A stretch of DNA of 64,000 bases from Plasmodium malariae (GCF_900090045.1 NC_041787.1:1694001-1758000); one strand, 5' to 3'. Positions 34,412 through 47,093 are shown, numbered from the stretch's first letter. The notes: a model not told the origin generated them from the letters alone. A program made the numbers and translations.

Positions 34412-35530
34412 CTACCGACAAGTTCGAGAACCGGTGTAAAGATGCACATATGCACATGAATATATATATACGCACATACGTACATACACATCTATATATA
34501 CCAACGAGCGTACATATCCAATTATTTTATGCGTTTTAGTAAATTTTTTTTTTTTGTAATACATAGGATTTATAGTATACATGAATAGATATATATATAT
34601 ATATATAGACACAATTCGTATGCCATATCTGCATGTATGCATATATGTATATGCATATATATGTACATCCGCATAGGGCTGCTATATAAATGTACTTCAA
34701 AATACAACAAAATTTGGCTATTTGTTACGCCTATGTTACAAAATAAAGGAAATTTTCGTTTAATAAAAATAATTTCTCTAGTGAACATTTTACAATGAGA
34801 AAAAAAATTAAATGCCCAACATTTAAGTTAAATTATATTTTTCTTTATTCATAAAATGCAAAAATATAAGAAATCATAATTCTTAAATATATAAAGAATA
34901 TGTGTTCAAATTATTCATACGAGCATAATACATACTCATGCATATATATATATGCACATGCTCGAGTTTTTTTTTTAATTACATTCATCACAAAGTAATA
35001 AAAAAAAAAAGGAAAAAGCGCGAATAAAGAATAAGGTAGAAGAAAGTAATAACCATATATATAAATAAATAAAAGGTTAATGGCATAGACATATATAAAT
35101 AAATATAACTAAACATAAATATAAATAAATATATATGTATACAAATATATACATTGGGGTTTAAAGAAAAAAATTAATGGAACAAAAAAAAAAAAAAAAA
35201 AAAAAATTACAAAAGCTGATACTTTTTTTTATTATATATATATATATGTATATTCTAGTAACTCTTGCATTTATATAAATATATATATATATACATACAT
35301 ACATATATGCCTGCGGGAGGCTATATATATGTAGTATATTTACAAAAGTACGTTCCATCTTCCATTTATCTATTTTAAAAGGGGAATGTGTCAAATGCTA
35401 ATGGCTTCATTAAACAAACAAGTTAACAATTTTTACAAAAATTACACAGTTCTTTCTTTTCTTTTTCTTTCTTCTTTTCGATACAGCTGTATCAAAAGTC
35501 TTCCCCGTTTTATATATCCATTTTTCCGTT
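34412..35530. other. Convergent 3' spacer
   Basis: Tail-to-tail region with TATA and TACATA microsatellite (34460-34500, 34590-34665, 35275-35310), poly-A at 35184-35206 and AAATAAAT runs at 35060-35150. No gene seen. Confidence 0.7.
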
Positions 35531-38500
35531 TTAATAGTATTTCTCATTTTTGTTTGCATAATTCGCGTACACAGCATCGTAGTAATAGTTATTTGTTCCA
35601 TTCATATAATTATTGTTCATATATGACTCATACACGTAATTTTCATTCATATATCCTCCTCCTCCTCCTCTATTGTCATTCATATATCCCGTGTTATCAC
35701 CCATATAATGATTACTTATATAATTACACTCACTTGGGTAATTGCCATCATTTATGTAGTTGGTATCAGCTATATATGTACCATCATTAATATAGTTAGC
35801 ATCATTAATATAGTTAGCATCATTCATGTAATTAGCATCATTCATGTAATTTCTGCCGTTCATATAATTTGGGTTGTTCATATAATTATTATTCATATAC
35901 GCATTATTCATGTAATGATCATTAATATGATGATTAAGGTAACGGTGATCATTGTAAAAGGCTGGACTATCATTTATGTAATTCGTATTATTTGTTCCAT
36001 ACATATTATCATTGTAATAGTAATTACTACTATTATTATTACTATCAATGTAACTGTTATCATAACAGTACGTGTTATAACCATTATTATTTACATAATT
36101 AGCATAGTGCTTTTCATTATTATTACCATTGTTGTTACCACCAATATTACCGCTGCCATTACTATTACTATAACCATTGCAATTGACATTCCTGTTGTCA
36201 GTGCTATGATCATTATTATTAATATTGATAGTGCTATTCTTATGATAACTATTGCTGTCAGTCGAAATATGGCTGCTCCTTCTATTATCTTGATACAACT
36301 GCATATTTCCAATATTATTACTACGGATATGCTCATCAATTTTTTTATTATAATTACCATCTTTATTATTCTGCATATCACACATACTGGTATTCAAATT
36401 ATTTACGAATTCTTCTTTTTTTTTCCTCTTGATATTTGTATATGCTCCCTTATTACTATACTGCTTTGCGGAATTATTATTAGCGTCGTTTTGTTTCATT
36501 ACATTATTGTTGTACTCAACATTGTCTTCATTATTCTGATGAGTTCTATATTTTTTTTTTTTTAAAGTATTAACATTTGACTTAAATGTATTACTATTCA
36601 TTTTTTTAATCTTATCGTTATACTTTATTTGATTTGCTTCTCCGTCTATGTCTGACTCATTCTTTTCCTCTTTTATATTATAACACTCACAATTGCATTT
36701 ATCACCACTGCAATTGTTACAGTTATAATTACAACTACTATAAATATCATCATAATATGCATCGGAATTATTTTCTATGGTGTTATCATCATTTTTGGTG
36801 CCTTTTCTAGCACTCTCATTATTTTCACCTTTTGTATTAACGTCATTATAGGTACTTAATCTACAGCTATTGAATTTCCTCTTTTCAATCTCAGTATAGT
36901 TATTATTACTATTACTGTTACTAATGCTCTTACTATTACCACTATTGCCATTAATACCACTACTATTCCCATCGCCCACATTTCTATAACTCCTTTTGGG
37001 GGATGACTCTCTACGCGCATAATACTTTGAGTATTTGTTATTTACTGCATATTTCTCCCTTGAAATTTTCATATTATTATTATTATTATTATCATGGTAT
37101 TTCATACCACATTCTTCATTTTCCTTATAAAATAAATCGACACCATTTTCGCTCTTTATCTTCCCTTTATTTTTATCAATACACTGAACATGTCTTGTGG
37201 TAAACATTTTATTTCTCTTGATATAGTTTTGTCTACTTTTTTCATCGTTCCTTATACTATCCACGTTATTATCATTACTGCTGGCATGTTCAATGTTACA
37301 ATCCTTATCCTCTGTCTCTCTCAAGTCTACAACTTTTTCTGCATTATTCTCCTTTTTTGGAAAATTATCCTTATTTTTTCCTTTTTCCTCGCTGGGATTA
37401 TTACTATTACTGTTATAGTTACTGTTGTTTATGTTCTTACTGTTGTTACTAGTGTTACCATGGTCATTACTACTACGGTTATTGTTACTATTGTTGTTAC
37501 TTCTACTGTTATTGTTACTACTATTTTTATTACTATGTGTTTCCTTTTCACTCTTTTTTCTTAAATTTCCTACATCTTTCATAGGATTACTACTGTTATA
37601 TTTCCTTGAAGGCCTATATTTCGACTCGCTTTTCTTTCGATCGACATTGACATTAATAGATCGACTAAAATTCCCATTAGTATAATTTTTTAAATTTGAA
37701 TGATCATTACTATGCAATTTAATATCCACTTTCTTAGTACTTTCATTATTATAACTATAATTACTGTTGTTGTTATTATTTTTTCGAGAATCACCTTTTT
37801 TTGAATACGCAGAATTATTCAAATTTTTATGCACATTTAAGCTAATACTATTATTAAAATTTTCTTCATATATATAATTTCTTTTACTATTATGTTTTGT
37901 TTTTGCTGTTTGCTGATTAGAATAATTATCATCTTTTAAATAAACAAATCGTGCCCCTTGATACTTATTGGGTGTATTCCTCTGATTTGTTAATTGGTTG
38001 CTATTATAGCTACTTTTTGATTTATAAAATGATATATTTTTCTTCATTTCGTTATTACTATAGTTGTTTTTGAAATTTTCTCTTTTTTCCCTTACATCGT
38101 ATTTTTTCCTATTTCCGTATTTGCTTCTGCTAGGTTCGTCCATTTTATCCAAACTTTTATTTTTGTATCTATCCGCATATTCATCCACAACTCTATCGAT
38201 TTTATTACCGATTACTTTTTCGACTTTTCTGTCTATATCACTTTCATCTCCTTCGTCGACTCCTCTGCCTACTTCTTTGCTTACTTCTTTTCCCTTTTCT
38301 TTTGTGCTTTTTCCTGAATTTCTATCCTGCTCATTTATTCCTTCTCTACCATTTACCTTTTCCACGTTTTCATTGGAACCTGCATCAATATTTTTATCTT
38401 TATATTTTCTTAGTGTGGTTTCTTTCTTGTTCCTTTTATCCACATGAGTGTGTACAGTATCACTGATACTATTAACTCCATTGACACCACTATCTTCGTT

Positions 38501-39457
38501 ATCGTCTACGAATGTGTCTATTTTTTCTTTATCTAACGAAGCATTTAATTTTTGCTTGTATACCATGTTGTTTGTTTTTTCGTCTTTTTTATTTTTGGTT
38601 GAGAGCTTAATTTTATAGTTTTCATTATAATATTTATGATAACTTAATACCTTCGAATTTTGAATACGATTATTTTTATAATAATAATTATCTTTATTAT
38701 TGTTCTTATAAGATATAACATTATAATTATTCCTATCATGTTTATTATTTCTAGTTGAGTAATATCTATTATTATAAACTGTATGGTAATTTTTATTACT
38801 ATTTCTGTCTTTTACAAAATAATCATCATATTTATAATCATAAAATAAATCGTGTTTCCATCTTTTCTTATCTATATAACTAATTTTACTATTTCCTTGT
38901 GTTTTTTTATCACTTGTTTTTTTTTTTATATTACTCTTATCACTATTTTCAAATCTATTATCATGAAGGAAATATCTTGCTTCCTTTGGAACAAAACAAG
39001 GATCTTCTCTCATTTTTTCTTTTGTTGAAAAATTTCTATTTTCCAAAATTTCGAAATCATTTTTTTTCTTTCCTTCTGATGACATCTTTTTCTTATTATG
39101 TTCCAGCGCTTCGCTATCTAGTATATTTTTATTATTTCTAGTTGTTGTTTCCGCACATACTTCTGTTACTTCTTTTTCATTTTCTTTGTCTTTATTACCT
39201 TCGTTAACTTCTTTCCCTTCTTCTCTTTGGTGCTTCTCCTCATTAATCGCATTCATCGATCTATTTTTGTTCGCTTTCTTTGAAATGCTAACATCCTCTT
39301 CATCCTCCTCTTCTTCTATCAAACTTCTACTTGAGCACCTAGAATGTTTACTTTCTACACTCCTATTGTTACTGTCACTTACATAGGACATGTAGTCCTC
39401 AAAAACGTTCCTTTCTTCTTCTAAAATAAACTCACTTCTCATGTTCTTTATGTCCAT
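35531..39457 (-). CDS. Asn/Tyr-rich disordered protein with a Cys cluster (unknown)
   Basis: A single-exon protein of 1308 residues starting MDIKNMRSEFILEEER. I recognise no folded domain. The N-terminal third is charged (EEEEDEEDVSISKKANK and similar), the middle is Asn/Ser/Lys-rich with short poly-Asn runs, and there are SPKRSYRNVGDG-like basic patches. Two features stand out. Near residues 906-930 is a compact cluster of six cysteines spaced C-x3-C-x2-C-x4-C-x-C-x-C. The last 130 or so residues are a Tyr/Asn array of NYMND, NYIND and similar units, interrupted by five Gly, which resembles prion-like low-complexity domains found in RNA-binding condensate proteins. That resemblance is compositional only. 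The ATG at 39457 is the first in the frame and codon use is uniform throughout. Confidence 0.8.
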   Translation of the reverse strand: MDIKNMRSEFILEEERNVFEDYMSYVSDSNNRSVESKHSRCSSRSLIEEEEDEEDVSISKKANKNRSMNAINEEKHQREEGKEVNEGNKDKENEKEVTEVCAETTTRNNKNILDSEALEHNKKKMSSEGKKKNDFEILENRNFSTKEKMREDPCFVPKEARYFLHDNRFENSDKSNIKKKTSDKKTQGNSKISYIDKKRWKHDLFYDYKYDDYFVKDRNSNKNYHTVYNNRYYSTRNNKHDRNNYNVISYKNNNKDNYYYKNNRIQNSKVLSYHKYYNENYKIKLSTKNKKDEKTNNMVYKQKLNASLDKEKIDTFVDDNEDSGVNGVNSISDTVHTHVDKRNKKETTLRKYKDKNIDAGSNENVEKVNGREGINEQDRNSGKSTKEKGKEVSKEVGRGVDEGDESDIDRKVEKVIGNKIDRVVDEYADRYKNKSLDKMDEPSRSKYGNRKKYDVREKRENFKNNYSNNEMKKNISFYKSKSSYNSNQLTNQRNTPNKYQGARFVYLKDDNYSNQQTAKTKHNSKRNYIYEENFNNSISLNVHKNLNNSAYSKKGDSRKNNNNNSNYSYNNESTKKVDIKLHSNDHSNLKNYTNGNFSRSINVNVDRKKSESKYRPSRKYNSSNPMKDVGNLRKKSEKETHSNKNSSNNNSRSNNNSNNNRSSNDHGNTSNNSKNINNSNYNSNSNNPSEEKGKNKDNFPKKENNAEKVVDLRETEDKDCNIEHASSNDNNVDSIRNDEKSRQNYIKRNKMFTTRHVQCIDKNKGKIKSENGVDLFYKENEECGMKYHDNNNNNNMKISREKYAVNNKYSKYYARRESSPKRSYRNVGDGNSSGINGNSGNSKSISNSNSNNNYTEIEKRKFNSCRLSTYNDVNTKGENNESARKGTKNDDNTIENNSDAYYDDIYSSCNYNCNNCSGDKCNCECYNIKEEKNESDIDGEANQIKYNDKIKKMNSNTFKSNVNTLKKKKYRTHQNNEDNVEYNNNVMKQNDANNNSAKQYSNKGAYTNIKRKKKEEFVNNLNTSMCDMQNNKDGNYNKKIDEHIRSNNIGNMQLYQDNRRSSHISTDSNSYHKNSTININNNDHSTDNRNVNCNGYSNSNGSGNIGGNNNGNNNEKHYANYVNNNGYNTYCYDNSYIDSNNNSSNYYYNDNMYGTNNTNYINDSPAFYNDHRYLNHHINDHYMNNAYMNNNYMNNPNYMNGRNYMNDANYMNDANYINDANYINDGTYIADTNYINDGNYPSECNYISNHYMGDNTGYMNDNRGGGGGYMNENYVYESYMNNNYMNGTNNYYYDAVYANYANKNEKYY

Positions 39458-39786
39458 CTTGTCTTATCTTCACTTACCTTTAATTATCTTACTTTTTTTT
39501 ATCTTACCTTATCTTATTTTTTTTACCTTACTTTATCTCTTCTTTCTTAAAGGAAAATGTATGGACAATAAAGGAAAATATTTCTATATTTTACTGTATA
39601 CATGTATTACATATAACTATACAAGCATACATATATATACAAACATACGTATAAATGTATACGCACATACATATGTATTTTCCCTTTTCCTCTTTTTCTG
39701 ATTTTTTCTCCTCTGTTCTTTCCTTCCGCTCCTTCTCCCTGTTCTTCCTGATTTACTTATATTAATTTATTCCTTTTTATGATTTT

Positions 39787-39888
39787 TTTTTTGTTTATTT
39801 GTTTATTTGTTTGTTTGTTTATTTGTTTGTTTGTTTGTTTGTTTGTTTGTTTGTTTGTGTGTTTGTTTGTTTGTTTGTTTGTGTGTTT
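39787..39888 (+). repeat. GTTT tetranucleotide microsatellite
   Basis: A nearly pure (GTTT)n array with a few ATTT and GTGT interruptions; the Phe-Val-Cys-Leu frame across it is a repeat artefact. Confidence 0.85.
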
Positions 39889-41305
39889 TACATATGTATG
39901 CTTTTAACAATATGTTATGCAATTTTAAGATACATAAAATGATGCTTTCTTTTTCTCTTCTTATTACTTTGAATATGTTTAAAGAAAAAAAGATAAAACA
40001 TAATAAATATTTTATTTATACACAATAAATTGGAAAATCAAAAATCAAAAACATTAATAAAAGAGCATAAACCCTTTTAAACCATATACTTTTACGAATA
40101 TACGTATAATATACATAATTATGTAAGAGAAATATATACATGGATATGTATTTATGTATATGTACTGAGGTACATGCGTATTAATAATACAGTATGTACG
40201 TATATATTTATATATAATATCTGTATACATAAATAGTAAAATAAGGTAAAATTAAAAGGTAAAATAAAAAGGGTTCATAATTTACATTTTTTCTTATTCA
40301 ACACAAGGTTACATTCTAAGATATATGGAGAGGAAAAATTAAAAGGAAGAATAAGCATAACAGAATATAATATATATATACATTTACTTATATCAAAATT
40401 ACAAAAAGGCAAATATAAAAAAATAATAATATATAAGCCCAAATGATTTTTTAAAACACAATCGTCATACAATATGTACATATATATAAAAATAATATGT
40501 ATATATATATGTACATGTATATATATATATATATATATTTGTACATATACATGAAAATAAAAAATATAAAAACAAAAAATAACAAGAATTAAAATAAATA
40601 AAATAAACTATCTTTTAAATTTGTATTAAAAAACAGGGATAAATTAAAAAGTAAAAAAATGGTATGCATATATACATACATATATAATATATATATATAT
40701 ATACATTGTGTAAATATAAATTAAAATACACTTTAAAAAAAAAAAATAAATAAAAAGAATTTCATTTTAACATTAAATTAAAAAATTCGTTATAGTACAA
40801 TTTGGGAAAAAAAAAAAAAATTGATATAAAATTTGCAATTTATATGAAATATTTAAGTATGGCTTTTTACTAATATGTAATTATATATATATGTATATAT
40901 TATGTATCTGTTTATATGTATGTAAAAATATAAAAAGCCCAAGATTCTTTTTATAAAAATAATATGATCTCTGTTAAGCAAATAGAACTATTTTTTTTTT
41001 TTTTTTTTAATCATGTTTGCTATCTTGTATTTATCATTCTTCTAATAAAAATGTTTTAAGTTAAAGGTGCAAAAAAGGAAAGAATGTAAATTGATATCAT
41101 CAATGTGAGAAAAGAAAGTTAAGAAAAAAACCTATCTCTAATATATTAAGGAGTGTAAAATCTTAATAATATTTAAGAATAAATTAATACACACAGCTAT
41201 GCCAAATATGGCAAAAGTTTCAGCATAAAACGTACATTTTATGCAAAAATAATACGTACACTAAATAATAGCATATTACATACACTTTATGCAAGCATCC
41301 TACTT

Positions 41306-41404
41306 ATATACATACATATATACATACATATATACATACATATATACATACATATATACATACATTTATACATATATACATACATATATACATATATACA
41401 TACA
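41306..41404 (+). repeat. TATACATACA tandem array
   Basis: About ten units of TATATACATACA/TATACATACA with little divergence, typical intergenic microsatellite. Confidence 0.8.
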
Positions 41405-44079
41405 TACAAACATACCATGCACACATTTTACAAATATCTTACGTACATGCTTTAAAAGGAGCAAGAGTAAAATACGAACAATGAGATATGATAGCTAAAA
41501 AAAAAATATCAAATTTGATTAAAAGTTTAAAAACCTGTAACACCTATTTTTACAATCAAATATGTATTATATTTACATTTATTTGTATATGTATAAATTA
41601 TAAATATAAATATTAATATAAATATAAATTATGCTGGGTAATAGTTAATAATAGGAATAACTGAAATGTGATGGCACAAGAGTTAAGAAAAATTAAAAAC
41701 AAATAGTTGAACATTTTCAAATTAAAGGAGTATAAAATGCCCAACAAAAATAAAAATAAATTAAGAAATGCCAAAAATATGAATTTAAAAAATGCAAAAA
41801 TTATAAAAGCTAAATAAAAGAAAAAGAGCAATGGTAAATAATATCATAAAGAAAAATGCTAATCCATAAATTTCACCATGTATGTATTAAATTTAAGTAG
41901 GTAATTATCCCTCATAATTAGAGGAAAAGAGCTATTAAAATAATATTTATGTAAAATTGGTACGTGTAATGTTTTTTGCATTGAAGAAATGGAAAAAACA
42001 AACACATAAAAAAATAAAAGAATAAAAATGAATAAATAAACAAATAAAATTGAATATATAAATAAATGAGATTGAATAAATAAATAAGTAAACATTAATA
42101 AATGAATAAATAAATAAATGATTAAGTAAATACATAAATAAATAAGTAAATAAATAAATGAATAAGTAAATAAATAAATGAATAAATAAAAAAAAGAATA
42201 AATAAAAAAAAGAATAAATAAAAAAAAGAATAAATAAAAAAAAGAGTAAATAAATGAATGAATAAGTAAAAAAGTAAAACAATGCAACAAAATGAAACAG
42301 AATGAAGTAAAGAAAAATAAATAATATAGGAGAAAAAAAGTATTAAATCGCCGTGTAATAAGTCCATAATTATATCAATAAAGCAGAATTATTGGAAAAC
42401 CTTAAGTTTTCCTTTTCGCTATATTTCTGTTTTTCCCCGCATATATCGTACAATACCCCCTATTCCTTTTTTTTCTCTTTTTTCATCTTTTTATGCAACC
42501 CAAGAAGAATACAAATTTAAACGGCTGTTATCATGGTTAACTGGAAATTTTGCTTTATTTTACCCACATATTTTTAAACAGTTATATATGTTAACTAAAT
42601 TAAAACACAAATGAAATAAGTCATTTTCCCAAATTATTATATTATGGTGTTTTAAAGGGGAGTTCTTAATGTATGTGTTAATTTTTTTTTTTTTTTTCAT
42701 GTATTTTATTGTGCGAGCTAAATAAATTATGTATATTGCAGTTACCTTATTGAAATTTTGCTATTTTTCTGATTATAGACACGCCCATGTGTATATGTAT
42801 CTTCATATCTCTATGCGTATGCATGTATGAGAAAGGAGCACGCCATTACCTACAGTTCATGTAAAATTAAGTGTTAAAAACAATAATCACATGCATAAAG
42901 TATCAGTATTTACAAATACTTGCAAAAAAAAAGGGGGAAAGAATTTACAGTTAATTGGAATATAGTATGTTGCAAGTTGGGAATATCATCCTCTTAATAT
43001 CATTATGATTATCACTTATATTTTTTCCACATAAACCGTAAGTTTGTATTATGAACACTTATCTACATATGTTGTAGTGAGGTAATATTGCTCATTCTTG
43101 TTCCGTTTTTAACTAATATTTTAGAAGCAAGATGTTGTACACGCGTGCATGTTAATATGTACATATATATATATATATGTATATATATGCACGTATAGGC
43201 ATCATTAAGAATGTATATTGATGACGGTACGAAACATATAAGCAAATACAAACACCTACGCACTTAAGTGTTTCCTTCTTAATGATCCTTTTAATGCGCA
43301 TACAAAGTACATGCCTTGTATCTTCACTTCTCACTGTTGTAAACAGGAGAAAAGTGAAGCTATAAAATATAGAAACATGTTTTTAATGAAATAAATATAT
43401 CTTTTCAAGTAGATAATGAAAAGGGCATATATGTGATAGCGCAATTTTTAACTATTACGATTATTTTTAATACATTCATTAATTGGTTTGTTGTTGGGTT
43501 AATATGTATGTATATATACTATATATATATATATATATCAGTATACTAACAGTAATGGTAAGGATATGAGTTTGTATGGGGATAGACCTACATATTATGA
43601 CGTTATTATTAAATAAAAGAAGGGACTAAGTTGTTAAGTTAGAAATTAGATTCATATTAAATAAAGCTTTTATAATATGAAATGTTATATTAAAAATGTA
43701 AAAACACATATTGTTCATAATTATGAGAAGGTTATATATTATGATAATATATAAAAAAAATATTAACGACTTATATAAAGGAAGAAATGAAAATTACATT
43801 ATTTGTATCAAATAAAGCTTAAAACAACATTGGTCTATTATTCAAGTTCACGCTGCTATAGGAACATTAACACATACATACATACATATATATATAAGTA
43901 GCTTCTCTATACACAGTAGCACATATATATATATATATGAAGATTCTCTATACACAGAAGCACGTACATATATGAAGCTGCTCTCTGCGTAGCATCACAT
44001 ATATATAGGAAGCTTCTCTATTCACGCTGTTTTGCATTAGTATGTATACACAAGAAAAAAAAAAAAAAAAAAGGAAACC

Positions 44080-45090
44080 TCATGCATCACATTTAACTTG
44101 CATAGTTCTTAACTGCATATAAACAGATTCTAATCTTTGTAACAACAAAACATGTGCTGCATGCACAGCTGCAACAGTTCCCATAATTCGAACTTTTCTA
44201 TCAGCAGTTCCTGGTAATAATTCCCCTTTTCTACTTATTCTTATTTGTGCACCTGTACTGTTCATAATATTAGTTAATCTTGAACCATTTTTCCCTATAA
44301 CAGATCCAATAAATTCATCTGGAATTTGTATAGAAATTTCACAAGGTAAATTAAACAAATCACGACTATGTCTCATAAGAGAATTCATCATATTAACATC
44401 CATATATTGTTCATGTTGAAAAACTCCATATTGCTGTGGCATGACATAACCATTTAAAGGAACTTGGTTAACAAAATTATGTGTTAAGTTTCTAGAATTA
44501 TAATTAGCATCTTTATTATATATAACATTTAATAAATCTTTTAAATTAGGATCATTTTGTATAGAATTTGCTACTTTTATAGCTGTATCACTAACTGATT
44601 CAAATGGTCCAATAATTGAAATAATTCTTTCATTTAATCCATCCTCACGACTTGATATTTGAATTTTCGACCCAGTAGAATCTTGTAATTGTTTGATTTG
44701 CTGCCCTCCTTTTCCAATTATTGCACTGACTGCTGATTTTGGTACTACAATCCTACATGTATATTTTGGTGCAGTGTTATTATTCATATTTTGTTTCTCT
44801 TGATAATTCTGAGTTGTTATTTGTCTAATTTTATCTAATATTATTAATAGTGCATTATTTATTTGTTCCTGTTTTCCACAAAGTACTAGAACCCTTTCTT
44901 GCGTGTTTGGAAAGTAAGAATTAGTTGGAGATAATTTTAAACTACATCCCGTTTTATTTTCTATACTTGTAATTATCGATCCATTTTTACCTATTACTGA
45001 ACCTGCAACTAAATTATTTACTAGCATTTTTACAAAACACAGCTGTGTGTTTAAATTGTTTATCTTCTCCCCTTGGTTATTCTCCTCCAT
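44080..45090 (-). CDS. RNA-binding protein with three KH domains, Nova/PCBP type
   Basis: A 336-residue protein with three type-I KH domains and almost no low-complexity sequence, unusual for this genome. The GxxG loops that contact single-stranded RNA are GKNG at 34-37, GKGG at 126-129 and GKNG at 266-269, each after the expected hydrophobic strand and IxG (AGSVIGKNGS, SAIIGKGGQ, IGSVIGKNGS). A linker of about 70 residues between KH2 and KH3 contains Met/Gln-rich sequence (YVMPQQYGVFQHEQYMDVN). The layout of two close KH domains, a linker and a third KH near the C-terminus is that of Nova and PCBP proteins, which bind YCAY or poly-C RNA to regulate splicing, stability or translation. I recall a P. 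falciparum orthologue annotated as Nova-1-like. RNA specificity cannot be read from sequence. The ATG at 45090 starts a short acidic leader into KH1. Confidence 0.92.
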   Translation of the reverse strand: MEENNQGEKINNLNTQLCFVKMLVNNLVAGSVIGKNGSIITSIENKTGCSLKLSPTNSYFPNTQERVLVLCGKQEQINNALLIILDKIRQITTQNYQEKQNMNNNTAPKYTCRIVVPKSAVSAIIGKGGQQIKQLQDSTGSKIQISSREDGLNERIISIIGPFESVSDTAIKVANSIQNDPNLKDLLNVIYNKDANYNSRNLTHNFVNQVPLNGYVMPQQYGVFQHEQYMDVNMMNSLMRHSRDLFNLPCEISIQIPDEFIGSVIGKNGSRLTNIMNSTGAQIRISRKGELLPGTADRKVRIMGTVAAVHAAHVLLLQRLESVYMQLRTMQVKCDA

Positions 45091-45338
45091 TTTTATTCTT
45101 ATTTTAGGGACTACTGTTAACTTTTTGTAATATGTGTAGATATATATTTATAAACATATATATGAAAATATATATGTACTTACGTATACCTATGTTTGTA
45201 TATATATAAACACAAATATATAAACATATATATGTATATGCATATATATATAAACGTACATATATACTTAAGTATACCAATATGTACATATATTTTTATA
45301 TTGTTAAACAGTGCGCTCAAATAAATATATTTAGCTCA

Positions 45339-45369
<31 letters not shown>

Positions 45370-46746
45370 GAATACTTCTTTTCTGATAACCAACGATGAC
45401 TTATCAAAATTGTTAAGAAAATTAATAAAAAGAAAAAAAAATTTTATTTAAACTTGTGTACTGATAATGTAGAAACTCCTGGTTAAGGGACAATTTATAG
45501 GAAAGCAAGTGCGAGGGCAAAAATGAAAAAAAAAAAAAAAAAAAAAAATCCAGCATGCAGTAAAAGAATTAAATGAAAGAAAGAGAAAAAAAAAAAAAAA
45601 AAAAGAAAGAAGAATAAAGAATAAAGAATAAAGAAGAAAAAGGAAAAGGAAAAGGAATATGCAAAGAAAACAGAGTGTTATTTTATTTGCTAAGAATTCA
45701 CAATAGAAAAATAAAATAAAATAAGCAAAAATAAAATGAAAAAAAAAAAAAAAAAAGTTTGATCCTTATGCTGCACAGTTGAAGGGGCATGAAAGTGTAT
45801 TTACATGTTTACATATGTATGAATACGTACATATGCGTACATATAAATATGCATACATGTACACATATAATATATACACGTAAAATATATATATGCACGT
45901 ACATATGTAGTCGTACTTTTGTACAAACTAAACTTATAGTCGTACATATACCACTTACAAGTACACGTACAGTTTTGTAAATAATGCATGAAAATTTTAC
46001 ACTTATATAATGAGTTCTAAAATGAAGGGAAAAAATGAATAAAATCGTAAGAATATTTGAAATAAAAGAATACTTTAATTCGTATTACATAAATAATAAA
46101 AAATAGAGCGCTGTTTGAATAAATTCTTAAAACATATGGCAGCAAAAGGAAATAAGTGAACAACAAAGATTGACGAATGAAGAATGAAAAATTGAAGGAG
46201 CAAAAATGTAATACTGCTCCTTCATAATCTTCCTTGTTAGAATGATTCGAAATAAATTAGTAATGTATAAATAAAAAATTCCTTTTACAAGGTAAATAAT
46301 GACCTTAAAATAATATAACTAAAAAAAAGGGAAAAGGGAAAAGAAAAAAGGGAAAGAGAATTACTATCATAAATGATACATATATGTTTTTATTTGCTTT
46401 TATATAGGTTAATGTGTGTTCATATTATCGTCCTATACTACATAAATGTGTATAAAAAATGTACGTGCCGCATGTACGCTTTTAAGTACTATATACAAAT
46501 ATTTGTATGCGCAATTGTGTATATATATTAGTATGCTTTACGTTGGTATATTTTTCGTATTGTAGAAACGTAAATAATTGTACGAATAGCGTAAATAACT
46601 TAAAATAAAATCATCCCCCCATCCGCTTATATATACACTATGTAGTTATATATGTGAGAACTTGATTTTATTTTTTCATTAAATCAAAAAAAGTAATGTA
46701 AATAAAAATTTGGAGAGAAATGTAATATACAATAATATTATACAAT

Positions 46747-46848
46747 CAGTAAAATGTATAGAAGTGTATACAAGTACAGTCAGTAAAATGTATAGAAGTG
46801 TATACAAGTACAGTCAGTAAAATGTATAGAAGTGTATACATGTAAAGG
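46747..46848 (+). repeat. 34-bp tandem triplicate
   Basis: Three head-to-tail copies of a 34-bp unit beginning CAGTAAAATGTATAGAAGTG, starting at 46747, 46781 and 46815. The first two are identical; the third diverges in its last bases. Near identity suggests a recent duplication. Confidence 0.9.
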
Positions 46849-47093
46849 CAATAAAAATGCAGATCAGTTTCAACCTTCTTTATTATATAAAATTATTTTA
46901 TATAAAAAAAAAAAAAAAAGAAAATAGTATAAATGTATGTAAAAAGTGTATAAATGAAACTTTTTTTTTTTTTTTTTTTTATTTGTGTATTATTATTTGT
47001 TCACATTTTTTTTTTTTTTTTATGTTGTTTAATACATTTTTCCTCACGTCGTTTTTTTATAACAATTTATAAAAAAAAAAAAAAAACTTCAAT

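Larger units (their letters stand above)
39458..44079. other. 4.6-kb spacer, repeat-rich
   Basis: Same-strand spacer between two minus-strand genes. From left to right: pyrimidine-rich leader of the Asn/Tyr-rich gene (39460-39790), (GTTT)n at 39787-39888, TATA/TACATA repeats (40080-40550, 40670-40705), a TATACATACA run (41306-41404), an AATAAATAAAAA block (42000-42270), and decayed repeats of an AGCTTCTCTATACACAG unit (43900-44025). Less AT-rich stretches lie at 42380-42560 and 43050-43340; the latter holds a minus-strand exon-like segment reported in the findings. No complete gene is supported. Confidence 0.65.

Noticed and set aside
41859..42367. Ile/Phe/Leu-rich minus-strand ORFs
   Set aside because: They are translations of AATAAATAAAAA repeats.
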